This document shows, one piece after another, positions 33,439 to 40,938 of a stretch of DNA of 64,000 bases. The translations under genes and the position numbers were made by a program. The DNA comes from Saccharibacillus sp. O23 (lineage in GTDB: Bacteria > Bacillota > Bacilli > Paenibacillales > Paenibacillaceae): NCBI RefSeq assembly GCF_002205895.1, contig NZ_NJDE01000015.1, positions 1 to 64,000 of the forward strand, read 5' to 3'. How positions within the stretch are numbered: the first letter of the stretch is position 1; the number at the start of each line of letters is the position of its first letter. The notes under the pieces were generated by a model. That model did no database searches and was not told the DNA's origin. It saw nothing but the letters and a program-made list of their open reading frames with translations.

Positions 33439-34689
33439 ATGCTGCAACAAGAATCCGAGACGCTCGAAGAGTCCGTGGAACGCCTGACCGATCTGGCGCT
33501 TTCGCACGGACTCGATTTTTTCCCGATGCGCTATCAGTTCTGTCCGCCGGAGGTGCTGTATTCGATCGGAGCTTACGGGATGCCGACGCGGTTCGCGCAT
33601 TGGAGCTTCGGCAAAGCTTATCATCGCATGAAGTCGGAGTACGATTACGGACTCAGCCGGATCTACGAGCTGGTCATCAACTCCGATCCGTGCTACGCGT
33701 TTCTGCTCGACAGCAACACGCTGCTTCAGAACAAGCTGATCGTGGCGCATGTGCTGGGCCACAGCGACTTTTTCAAAAACAACGCCATGTTCGCCGGAAC
33801 GGACCGCCAAATGCTCGACCGCATGGCCGTGTTCGCGGAGCGGATCGAGACGTTCGGGCAGCGCTACGGGATGGACGAGGTCGAAAAGTTCTTGGATGCC
33901 GGCATCGCGATTCAAGAACATGTCGATCCGTTCACGCGTTTCGGACGTCCGGGCGGATTCGCGGAAAGCGACGGCACGGTCAAAGACGTGATCGGGTATA
34001 TCGCCGGCCACAGCCGCTATCTGGAAGAGTGGCAGCGCGAGATTCTGTACATGCTGCGCGCGGAGATGCTGTATTTCTGGCCGCAGATGGAAACGAAGAT
34101 CCTGAACGAAGGCTGGGCCAGCTATTGGCATCTGAAGCTGGTGCGCGAACTCGATCTGACCGGTTCGGAGACGGTCGAATTCGCCAAGATGAACGCGGGC
34201 GTCATCCAACCGTCGCCGGGCCGCATCAATCCGTATTATCTGGGTCTGATGATGCTGCGGCATATCGAGAAAAAGGAAGGGATCGAAGCGCTGTTCGAGA
34301 TTCGGGAAACGGAGTCCGACGTGTCGTTCATCCGCAATTATCTGACGCAGGACATGGCGCGGGAGATGGACCTGTTCGTGTATCAAAAAGACAAGAAGTC
34401 GGGGAATTACGCGGTAACGGCGACCGAACTCGGCGAGATCAAAAACAATCTGATCCGCTCGCGCACCAACGGCGGGTTTCCTTACGTGACCGTGATGGAC
34501 GACGACCTGCACGGCCGCGGCGAGCTGCTGCTCGACAACCGCTTCGACGGACTGGAACTGGACCGCAAATACGTCGAACGCACGCTGCCGCTCGTGCATC
34601 TGCTGTGGGGGCGAAACGTGCATCTGCGGACGACGGTGGGCGGGGAGACGAAGACGTATACGTATGACGGAACGAAATTGACAGGTTGA
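33439..34689 (+). CDS. spoVR: SpoVR family protein
   Basis: A 416-residue SpoVR homologue, third gene of the prkA-yhbH-spoVR unit. Conserved segments include FFPMRYQFCPPEVLYSIGAY, YDYGLSRIYELVINSDPCYA, HVLGHSDFFKNNAMF (His pair) and LNEGWASYWHL. SpoVR is needed for proper spore cortex formation in B. subtilis; the molecular function is unknown, and a metal-dependent hydrolase-like role is suggested by the His residues (inference). It is slightly shorter than the B. subtilis protein. GAAAGGAG precedes the ATG. Confidence 0.94.
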   Translation: MLQQESETLEESVERLTDLALSHGLDFFPMRYQFCPPEVLYSIGAYGMPTRFAHWSFGKAYHRMKSEYDYGLSRIYELVINSDPCYAFLLDSNTLLQNKLIVAHVLGHSDFFKNNAMFAGTDRQMLDRMAVFAERIETFGQRYGMDEVEKFLDAGIAIQEHVDPFTRFGRPGGFAESDGTVKDVIGYIAGHSRYLEEWQREILYMLRAEMLYFWPQMETKILNEGWASYWHLKLVRELDLTGSETVEFAKMNAGVIQPSPGRINPYYLGLMMLRHIEKKEGIEALFEIRETESDVSFIRNYLTQDMAREMDLFVYQKDKKSGNYAVTATELGEIKNNLIRSRTNGGFPYVTVMDDDLHGRGELLLDNRFDGLELDRKYVERTLPLVHLLWGRNVHLRTTVGGETKTYTYDGTKLTG

Positions 34690-34711
34690 AACGAATGCCG
34701 ATCCTGAAAAA

Positions 34712-34746
34712 CCGCTTCAAACCCGGGCCTTCGCTCGGGTTTTATT
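34712..34746 (+). terminator. Terminator of the prkA-yhbH-spoVR operon
   Basis: Stem AAACCCGGGC with GCTCGGGTTT (one mismatch), then TTATTC and a second GGGTTTTT. Confidence 0.7.
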
Positions 34747-34802
34747 CGGGTTTTTCGTCGGTTCGAACGACGTCGCTTCGGCTTGCCTGCGAGTTCCGGG
34801 CA

Positions 34803-34864
34803 TTGACAAATCGTTATCGCGCCTCTAAAATCGCATTTAATGACAGTAAGTACTGACAGTCATT
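34803..34864 (+). promoter_or_regulatory. Promoter and TetR-type operator of the MFS gene
   Basis: -35 TTGACA (34803-34808), 17-bp spacer, -10 TAAAAT (34826-34831): near-consensus sigma-A. A 26-bp operator-like block (34839-34864) begins AATGACAGT and ends ACAGTCATT. It contains the dyad CAGT-AAGT-ACTG and two TGACAGT copies, and it lies over the transcription start, the usual place for TetR repression. The TetR gene follows the transporter. Confidence 0.78.
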
Positions 34865-34899
34865 TTATCGCGACTACTCATCAGAAAAGAGGAATCTTG

Positions 34900-36288
34900 A
34901 TGTCCGCAAATTCCGATATTCCCGCGCGTTCCGGCAAAGCGCTGCTTCGCATTCTTGTCTTTACGTTGATCTTGTCGGTCATGAACGGCAGCATGTTTAA
35001 CGTCGCGCTGCCGACGATCAGCGAAGACTTCCGTTTGTCTCCCGCGCAGGTCAGTTGGATCGTGACCGGCTATCTGATCGTGTATGCGGTAGGAGCGGTC
35101 ATGTTCGGCAAACTGACCGAAAAATACGCGCCGAAAAATCTGCTGACGTTCGGCCTGCTCGTGCTGTCCGCGGGTTCCGTGCTGGGTCTCGTCTCTTCGA
35201 CGTACGGAATGATCATCGTCGCGCGGATCTGTCAGGCGGTCGGCGCTTCGGTCATTCCCGCGCTGGCGATGATCATCCCGATTCGCTACTTCGCGCCGGA
35301 ACAAAGAGGCCGCGCTCTGGGCACGACCTCTGTGGGCATTGCGCTCGGGACCGCGCTCGGTCCGATCATCGCGGGCTTCGTGACCGCGTTCTTGAACTGG
35401 AAGATGTTGTTCGTGATCCCTCTTCTGTCGCTGATCACGATTCCTTTCTACCGCAAACATCTGCTCGGCGAGCCTGCCGAGCCGGATCGGCAGATCGATT
35501 TTCCGGGCGGTGTGCTGCTGGCGGGAACCGTCGCGTCTTTGCTGTTGGCGCTCACCGACAAACAGCTCGGCTACGCGGGAATCAGCGTCGCCTTGCTGAT
35601 TTTGTTCGTCTGGCGAATTCGCAGGGCCGCCGAACCGTTCATTTCCCCGTCTCTGTTCCGCAATCGCCTTTATTCCGCCAATCTGACGGCCGCCTTCTTG
35701 ATCATGGCGATCAGCTTGGGACTTCCTTTTCTGCTGCCGCAGCTGTTGTCGCAGGTTTACGGTTTCTCGCCGGCCGCAATCGGCCTCGTCATGCTGCCTT
35801 CGGCGCTCGTCACCGCTTTGCTCGGCCGTACCGGCGGACGTTTGGCCGACGACAAAGGTCATGCGTTTTTGCTGTACGCGGCTTCCGCCCTGCTGATCGC
35901 AGGTTTCGTCGGGCTGTCTTCCGCAGCCGGCCATTCTTCGCTTCTGGTCGCTTTTTTCTTGATCTTCGGCGTGCTGGGCCAGTCTTACATGCAGATCGCT
36001 TTATCCGCTGCCGTATCGCGAACGCTGGAACCCGGGCAGGTCGGCGTCGGAATGGGGCTGCTATCGATGTCCAACTTTATCGCCGCCGCTTCGGCCACCG
36101 CCGTGCTCGGCAGCATGCTCGGCTCCGATCGGCCTGCCGTGAAGCTGAACCCGTTTTCGCTCGGCGGCGAAAGCGCGATGTACAGCAATATCTTGATCGT
36201 GCTCGCGATCGCGGCTTTGGCGTTCGCGCTGCTGTACCGAGCGTCGTCCATACGCCGCATGCGCGCTTCGAACCGCCCAACCGATTGA
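34900..36288 (+). CDS. MFS transporter, DHA2-like drug:H+ antiporter
   Basis: A 462-residue membrane protein with 12-14 predicted helices. Motif C-like GTALGPIIAG (about 150), an N-terminal D1-like NVALPTISEDF and GKLTEKYAPKN (motif A) identify an MFS exporter of the EmrB/QacA side. The start at 34900 (MSANSDIP) has AAGAGGAA upstream; an earlier in-frame ATG overlaps the operator. It ends just before a TetR gene, and the promoter carries a TetR-type dyad, so induction by its own substrates is expected. Substrate unknown. Confidence 0.88.
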   Translation: MSANSDIPARSGKALLRILVFTLILSVMNGSMFNVALPTISEDFRLSPAQVSWIVTGYLIVYAVGAVMFGKLTEKYAPKNLLTFGLLVLSAGSVLGLVSSTYGMIIVARICQAVGASVIPALAMIIPIRYFAPEQRGRALGTTSVGIALGTALGPIIAGFVTAFLNWKMLFVIPLLSLITIPFYRKHLLGEPAEPDRQIDFPGGVLLAGTVASLLLALTDKQLGYAGISVALLILFVWRIRRAAEPFISPSLFRNRLYSANLTAAFLIMAISLGLPFLLPQLLSQVYGFSPAAIGLVMLPSALVTALLGRTGGRLADDKGHAFLLYAASALLIAGFVGLSSAAGHSSLLVAFFLIFGVLGQSYMQIALSAAVSRTLEPGQVGVGMGLLSMSNFIAAASATAVLGSMLGSDRPAVKLNPFSLGGESAMYSNILIVLAIAALAFALLYRASSIRRMRASNRPTD

Positions 36289-36289
36289 T

Positions 36290-36319
36290 TTGACAGCCGA
36301 GACGAGAATCGTATACGAT
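36290..36319 (+). promoter_or_regulatory. Second promoter, for the TetR gene
   Basis: TTGACA (36290-36295) with TATACG at 16 bp or TACGAT at 18 bp, starting right after the MFS stop codon. It would allow TetR synthesis when the MFS promoter is repressed. Confidence 0.55.
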
Positions 36320-36373
36320 CACCGCAAACGGCCGATCGCAGAAGCCGCGTTATTCCGACATAGAGGTGAACCC

Positions 36374-36961
36374 ATGGAAGAAGGCTCCAAAAAAACGACC
36401 GACGAAAAACTGCTGCTGGCCGCGATCGATTTGATCTCGGCCCGAGGATATAAAAGCGTGACGACGCTGGAACTGGCCGCGGCGGCCGGAGTCAGCGAAA
36501 AAACGCTGTTCCGCCGTTTCGGCAGCAAACAAAAACTGCTCGAAGCCGCGTTCGACCGTTTCCATTACGCGGCGGAGATGAGCGCGATCTTCGACGATCG
36601 GCTGACCGGCGATCTGCACGCCGACCTGCTGCTGATCAGCCGAAGCTACCACGCCATCATGAACCGCAACCGCAAAATGCTGATGATCGGACTGAAAGAA
36701 GCCGAGAACCTGCCCGGATTTCTCGAACGGACGATGCAGCATCCCCGGCAGTTTATCGACCGCTTGGCCCGCTATTTCGAACATTTGCGCGATTCGGGCA
36801 AACTGATCGATACCGATCCCGAGATGCAGGCTTTCGTGTTCATCTCCATGAATTACGGGCTGTTCCTGAACGATCTCGAAAACGGCCGATTCCCGTCGTT
36901 CTCGCTCGACCGAACGATCGAAGAAAGCGTCAAAACGTTCGTGCGCGCGTTGACTCCTTAA
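36374..36961 (+). CDS. TetR/AcrR family regulator of the MFS exporter
   Basis: A 195-residue repressor. The DNA-binding domain is ISARGYKSVTTLELAAAAG-VSEKTLFRRFGSKQKLLEAAF (about 17-57). It is a paralogue of the TetR protein at 23880. AGAGGTGAA precedes the ATG; a longer in-frame start at 36290 overlaps the promoter. Its location after the MFS gene and the dyad at the MFS promoter make it the likely local repressor (inference). Confidence 0.88.
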   Translation: MEEGSKKTTDEKLLLAAIDLISARGYKSVTTLELAAAAGVSEKTLFRRFGSKQKLLEAAFDRFHYAAEMSAIFDDRLTGDLHADLLLISRSYHAIMNRNRKMLMIGLKEAENLPGFLERTMQHPRQFIDRLARYFEHLRDSGKLIDTDPEMQAFVFISMNYGLFLNDLENGRFPSFSLDRTIEESVKTFVRALTP

Positions 36962-36980
36962 GGAAACGGCGCCGATACGA

Positions 36981-37022
36981 GGAAACGGGAGGAGCGCAAA
37001 GTCTCGCGCATCCTCCCGTTTG
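36981..37022. terminator. Bidirectional terminator between TetR and the solute-binding protein
   Basis: An 11-bp stem AAACGGGAGGA with TCCTCCCGTTT and a 17-nt loop with inner pairing. It serves the convergent genes on both sides. Confidence 0.75.
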
Positions 37023-37058
37023 GTGTTTCGACGAACCGTTCCGCTCGCAGACTTGCTC

Positions 37059-38708
37059 TTACTTATATTTCCCTTCGTCGATCGCTTCCTGTTTCTCGTC
37101 CAGAATCTCCTGATAGCCCGCATCCAAATACTGCTGCTTGGCTTCTTCGTAGATCTTGTCGAACTGATCTTCCGGAGCCAGCGCGACTTTGAGATAGAGT
37201 TCTTGGAACAAGACGTTCAGATCGGCTTTGTAATCGTTCACGCTGTCCAGCACGACGGTATACAGCGCGTCCGGCGTCCGGAATTCCGACGTTTCGTCGT
37301 AGTATTTGACCAGATCGTCCACCAGCTTCTCTTGGCCCGGAGGCGACCAGTTGCGTTTGTTGGCTTCGAGCGTCTTGGCGGCATCCGGATATTGCACCGT
37401 TTCGGTGACGAGCGCCCAGTAGTCTTTGTTGTTGTTTTGCGCCAGCACGGACTCGCCTTTGTAATCCGGGTTGCGGACCGCGATGCCTTGATCGTCCAAC
37501 TTGTAGTTCTCGCCTTCCACGCCGTTTTGCAGGAAGAACAGGTTCTCCGGTTGGCTCATCCATTCGAGGTACATCCACACGGCGGCGCGTTCCATATCCG
37601 TCGATTCGTAGTTGATGCCCATGATGAATCCGAACGGCCAGTACGCGCGGCCTTGCGGCTCACGGCCTTCCGGCACGCCCGCGCCCGGAGGAAGAATCGC
37701 GAATTCGGCATTCGGGTTATTTTTCAGCGTCGCGCCGAACACGTCCGTGTTGTTGGTCAGATACGTGCTGTACGTACCGGTCTTGCCTGCCACGAATTCC
37801 GCTTTAGTCTTGGAATCGTCGTCGCGCAGATAGAATTCTTTGTCGATCAGGCCGTTGTTATATTGGTAGTTCAGGTTGCGCAGGAACCGTTCCGTGTCCG
37901 GCGTCGTGAAATCGGCGACCGACAGGTCCGAGTACAGCGCGCGGTACTTCTCGTCGATCGGCCAATCGCGGAACGCGTAGTTGTAGTTGAACGAGTTCTG
38001 GATCAGGCTGCCGCCCGTCACGCCGATCCCGGCGTCTTTCCATTTCTTCAGCATGTCGTTGTATTTTTCGAGCGAAGTGAGGTCTTCCATCTTCATGCCG
38101 ACTTTCTCGACCCAGTCTTTGCGGATGATCGTCGTGAAGTTGTCGGCGTTCGGACGCGTCGCGAACACGAAGGTCGGCTTATCGTCGATCGTGCCGTACT
38201 GCTCGATCGTTTCGCCCGTGTTTTTCCAATACGTCGGCGCGTAGTTCTTCACTTCGTCATAATTCAGTTCTTGGAGCACGTCTTCGCCGTAATAAGCCAG
38301 CGCCTGCGGCATGTCGTAGTGGAAAATGATATCCGGCGCTTTGTGCGAAGCGAGAAGTTGTTCGAAGTCGGTCACCTCGCTGCTGCGGGTAATCGGCACG
38401 AAGTTAACGCTTACATTATATTTGTCGCCGAATTCTTTCTGGATCCACCGCGTGTAATAGTTGTCGGTGACGTTCCAACCTTCGAAAGCCCGCTCGTAGA
38501 CCGGAATATCGAGGTTTACTTTTTCGGGAAACCCTTTGGAATAATCCGGGAAGCTGCCCGCTTCGGCCGCTGCCGCCGGTTTATCGCCGGAAGCCGCAGG
38601 CGCGCCTTCCGCTTCTTTGCTCGAACCTCCGCCGCCGCTGCATCCCGCCAGCAAAGCGACCGCCGCGATTCCCGCCAACCATTTGACGCTTCTTTTCTGT
38701 CTGCTCAT
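37059..38708 (-). CDS. Extracellular solute-binding lipoprotein (LplA/YtcQ-like)
   Basis: A 549-residue lipoprotein: signal with lipobox LLAGC (Cys23), a Gly/Ser/Ala-rich tether, then a family 1 type sugar-binding fold. The large size and operon context match the LplA/YtcQ group of Paenibacillaceae and Bacillus, which bind oligosaccharides such as pectin, arabinan or xylan fragments. Third gene after two permeases. No ATPase gene is present; this class normally shares the MsmX-type ATPase encoded elsewhere. ACGAAGGGGG precedes the ATG. Confidence 0.9.
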   Translation of the reverse strand: MSRQKRSVKWLAGIAAVALLAGCSGGGGSSKEAEGAPAASGDKPAAAAEAGSFPDYSKGFPEKVNLDIPVYERAFEGWNVTDNYYTRWIQKEFGDKYNVSVNFVPITRSSEVTDFEQLLASHKAPDIIFHYDMPQALAYYGEDVLQELNYDEVKNYAPTYWKNTGETIEQYGTIDDKPTFVFATRPNADNFTTIIRKDWVEKVGMKMEDLTSLEKYNDMLKKWKDAGIGVTGGSLIQNSFNYNYAFRDWPIDEKYRALYSDLSVADFTTPDTERFLRNLNYQYNNGLIDKEFYLRDDDSKTKAEFVAGKTGTYSTYLTNNTDVFGATLKNNPNAEFAILPPGAGVPEGREPQGRAYWPFGFIMGINYESTDMERAAVWMYLEWMSQPENLFFLQNGVEGENYKLDDQGIAVRNPDYKGESVLAQNNNKDYWALVTETVQYPDAAKTLEANKRNWSPPGQEKLVDDLVKYYDETSEFRTPDALYTVVLDSVNDYKADLNVLFQELYLKVALAPEDQFDKIYEEAKQQYLDAGYQEILDEKQEAIDEGKYK

Positions 38709-38781
38709 CTACAAATCCCCCTTCGTTTTTTCGTAACCGATAACGAATAGCGAGCAACAATATTCCATGTACCCCGACCCT

Positions 38782-39678
38782 CTATTCCTTCACCGCGCCC
38801 AACATCGTGCCTTGAACGAAATACTTCTGCACGAACGGATAGATGCAGATGATCGGAATGGTCGCGAAGACGACGACGGATGCCTTCAACACTTCGGGAT
38901 TGCTGAGCGTCACTTCGGTCGCTTCCAGTTGGAAGCTCTCGCTGGCCTGTACGACCAGATAATACAGCTTCAGTTGGAGCGGACGAAGATCCACGTTATG
39001 TTTGATATAGAACAAGGCGTCTTGGTAAGCGTTCCAGCGTCCGACCGCGTAGAACAGAGACAGTGTCGCAAGAATCGGCTTGGACAGCGGCAGCACGATG
39101 CTGGTCAGGATCCGGAAGTGTCCGGCTCCGTCGATGCGCGCCGATTCTTCGAGACTGACGGGAACGCTGTGCGTGAACGTCGTCTTGAGGATCAGCAGAT
39201 TGTAGGCGCTGAACGCGAGCGGGAGAATCATCGCCCACAGCGTATCGAGCATCCCGAGACTGTTGATCAGCATGTATTCGGGAATGATCCCGCCGCTGAA
39301 ATACATGGTGAACAAGAAGATGAACGTGAGCGTCGAGCGGCCTTTGAGCTGTCTTCTCGACAGCGGGTACGCGGCGCAGATCGTGACGACCATGCCGAGA
39401 ATCGTGAACAGCACCGTCACGAGCACGGAGACGTACAGCGACTTCAAGATGCTGGCGTCCGCGAAGATCTTGGCGTAAGCCTCGACGCTGAAGCCTCTCG
39501 GCCACAAGAAGACTTTGTTGGCGATGACGTAGGCGTCTTCGCTGAACGATTTGGCGACGACGTGCAGGTAAGGAATAAAACAGATGAGCGACACGATGAC
39601 CAATACGGCGTGAATCAGAAATCCCCAGACGTCGAAGCGCCGACGGCTTCCGACCGGAGCGTCTTGCGTGGCTTTCAT
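38782..39678 (-). CDS. Carbohydrate ABC transporter permease (LplC/YtcP-like)
   Basis: A 298-residue permease with six predicted helices and the EAA loop ESARIDGAGHFRILTSIVLP (about 178-197) that contacts the ATPase. Second gene of the sugar uptake operon, starting 15 bp after the first permease with GAGAGGAGG upstream. It pairs with the 321-residue permease to form the channel. Confidence 0.92.
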   Translation of the reverse strand: MKATQDAPVGSRRRFDVWGFLIHAVLVIVSLICFIPYLHVVAKSFSEDAYVIANKVFLWPRGFSVEAYAKIFADASILKSLYVSVLVTVLFTILGMVVTICAAYPLSRRQLKGRSTLTFIFLFTMYFSGGIIPEYMLINSLGMLDTLWAMILPLAFSAYNLLILKTTFTHSVPVSLEESARIDGAGHFRILTSIVLPLSKPILATLSLFYAVGRWNAYQDALFYIKHNVDLRPLQLKLYYLVVQASESFQLEATEVTLSNPEVLKASVVVFATIPIICIYPFVQKYFVQGTMLGAVKE

Positions 39679-39693
39679 GGCCGGCCTCCTCTC

Positions 39694-40659
39694 TTATAAC
39701 AATCCGTCTTCGCCGAGTTTCTTGGCGACCCGGTCGGCCGTCAAGACGAGCACCAGTCCGATCAGCGCTTGGAACAATCCGAGCGCGGTCGCCCGGCTGA
39801 TGTCGCCGCCTTCGATGCCCCAGCGGTAGACCAGCACCGGAATGGTGGTCGTATATTCCGTCGTGGCGCGGTTCAGCAGCGCGTAGATCCGTTCGAACGA
39901 ACCGCCCATGACGCCGCCGAGGCTCATGATGAGCAGAGTCACGATCGTCGGACGGATGGAAGGCAGCGTGACGTTCCACATCTTGCGCCAGCGTCCCGCC
40001 CCGTCGACGGTCGCGGCTTCGTACAAGTCGGGGTTGATGCTGCTCATCGAAGCCAGATAGATGATCGTGCCCCAGCCCATGCTGGCCCAGATCCCGATCA
40101 ACAGATAACTGATCAGCCAGTTCATGTCTTCCTGCAAGAACGGAATCCGCGTACCGCCGAGCTGCGCGATCAGATTGTTGATCATGCCGCTGCCTTCGCC
40201 GAGCAGTTGATACGCGATCGCGCCGATGATGACCCACGACAAGAAGTGCGGCAGATACAGCAGCGTCTGATTGACGCGCTTGAACAGCACGTTTTTGACT
40301 TCGTGCAGCAGCAGCGCCAAGAAGATCGGCACCGTGAAGCTGAGCAGCAGATCCATCACGTTAAGAAGAAGCGTATTGCGGACGGCCCGGCCGAAGTCTT
40401 TTTTGGCGAACAACTCTTGGAACACTTCCATGCCGACCCATTCGCTGCCCCAGAACCCTCTCGCGATCTTATAGTCTTTGAACGCGAGCACCAGACCCCC
40501 GAGCGGCGAATACTTGAAGACCAGCACGAGGGCCAGCGGAAGGAGCAGCAGCGTGTAGAGCTGCCAGTCGCGGCGCAGATAATAGAAGAGTCCGTATCTG
40601 CGATTCGCTCCGATTGAAGCGGTTTCATTTTTCCCTTTGACGACGCTTGCTCCCTTCAT
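39694..40659 (-). CDS. Carbohydrate ABC transporter permease (LplB/YtcP partner)
   Basis: A 321-residue permease. A cytoplasmic start (YYLRRDWQLYTLLLLPLALV) leads into six helices, with the EAA loop EAATVDGAGRWRKMWNVTLP (about 213-232). First gene of the operon; GGGGAGGTG precedes the ATG. A possible promoter on this strand is TTTACC, 18 bp, TATGAT near 40711-40740. The sensor-AraC gene lies 280 bp upstream on the same strand and probably controls the operon. Confidence 0.92.
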   Translation of the reverse strand: MKGASVVKGKNETASIGANRRYGLFYYLRRDWQLYTLLLLPLALVLVFKYSPLGGLVLAFKDYKIARGFWGSEWVGMEVFQELFAKKDFGRAVRNTLLLNVMDLLLSFTVPIFLALLLHEVKNVLFKRVNQTLLYLPHFLSWVIIGAIAYQLLGEGSGMINNLIAQLGGTRIPFLQEDMNWLISYLLIGIWASMGWGTIIYLASMSSINPDLYEAATVDGAGRWRKMWNVTLPSIRPTIVTLLIMSLGGVMGGSFERIYALLNRATTEYTTTIPVLVYRWGIEGGDISRATALGLFQALIGLVLVLTADRVAKKLGEDGLL

Positions 40660-40754
40660 GCTTTCACCTCCCCTTTCGTTTTTCCTATCCGTCGCCGGAA
40701 GTTGAGCCTATCATAGCTTCGGTTTTCGGTTTCGGTAAACGACGAGTGTTGATG

Positions 40755-40908
40755 CTGACGGCCATTTTTGATCGAACACCGCGCCGCTGCGGGCTTTTTG
40801 CGAGAAGAGAAGATCATTTGTGACGGTCCGAATCAGAAATGGCCGCTTTGTTACGCAGCGTCCGGATACGGAAAAAGCAGTCTTGCTCAGGAATGACCGA
40901 ACAGTCAC
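40755..40908. repeat. Intergenic modular repeat, family E
   Basis: Three units of a GTGACkGTtCGAATCAGAAA-like word: one inverted (40755-40780, ending in the complement of GGTGTTCGATCA), one forward (40820-40845) and one inverted, more diverged (40885-40908). The first two share AAATGGCCG. It fills the gap between the permease and AraC genes. Confidence 0.6.
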
Positions 40909-40938
40909 AGGCTCGCAAAAAAAGGCGGCGCAGGCCGG

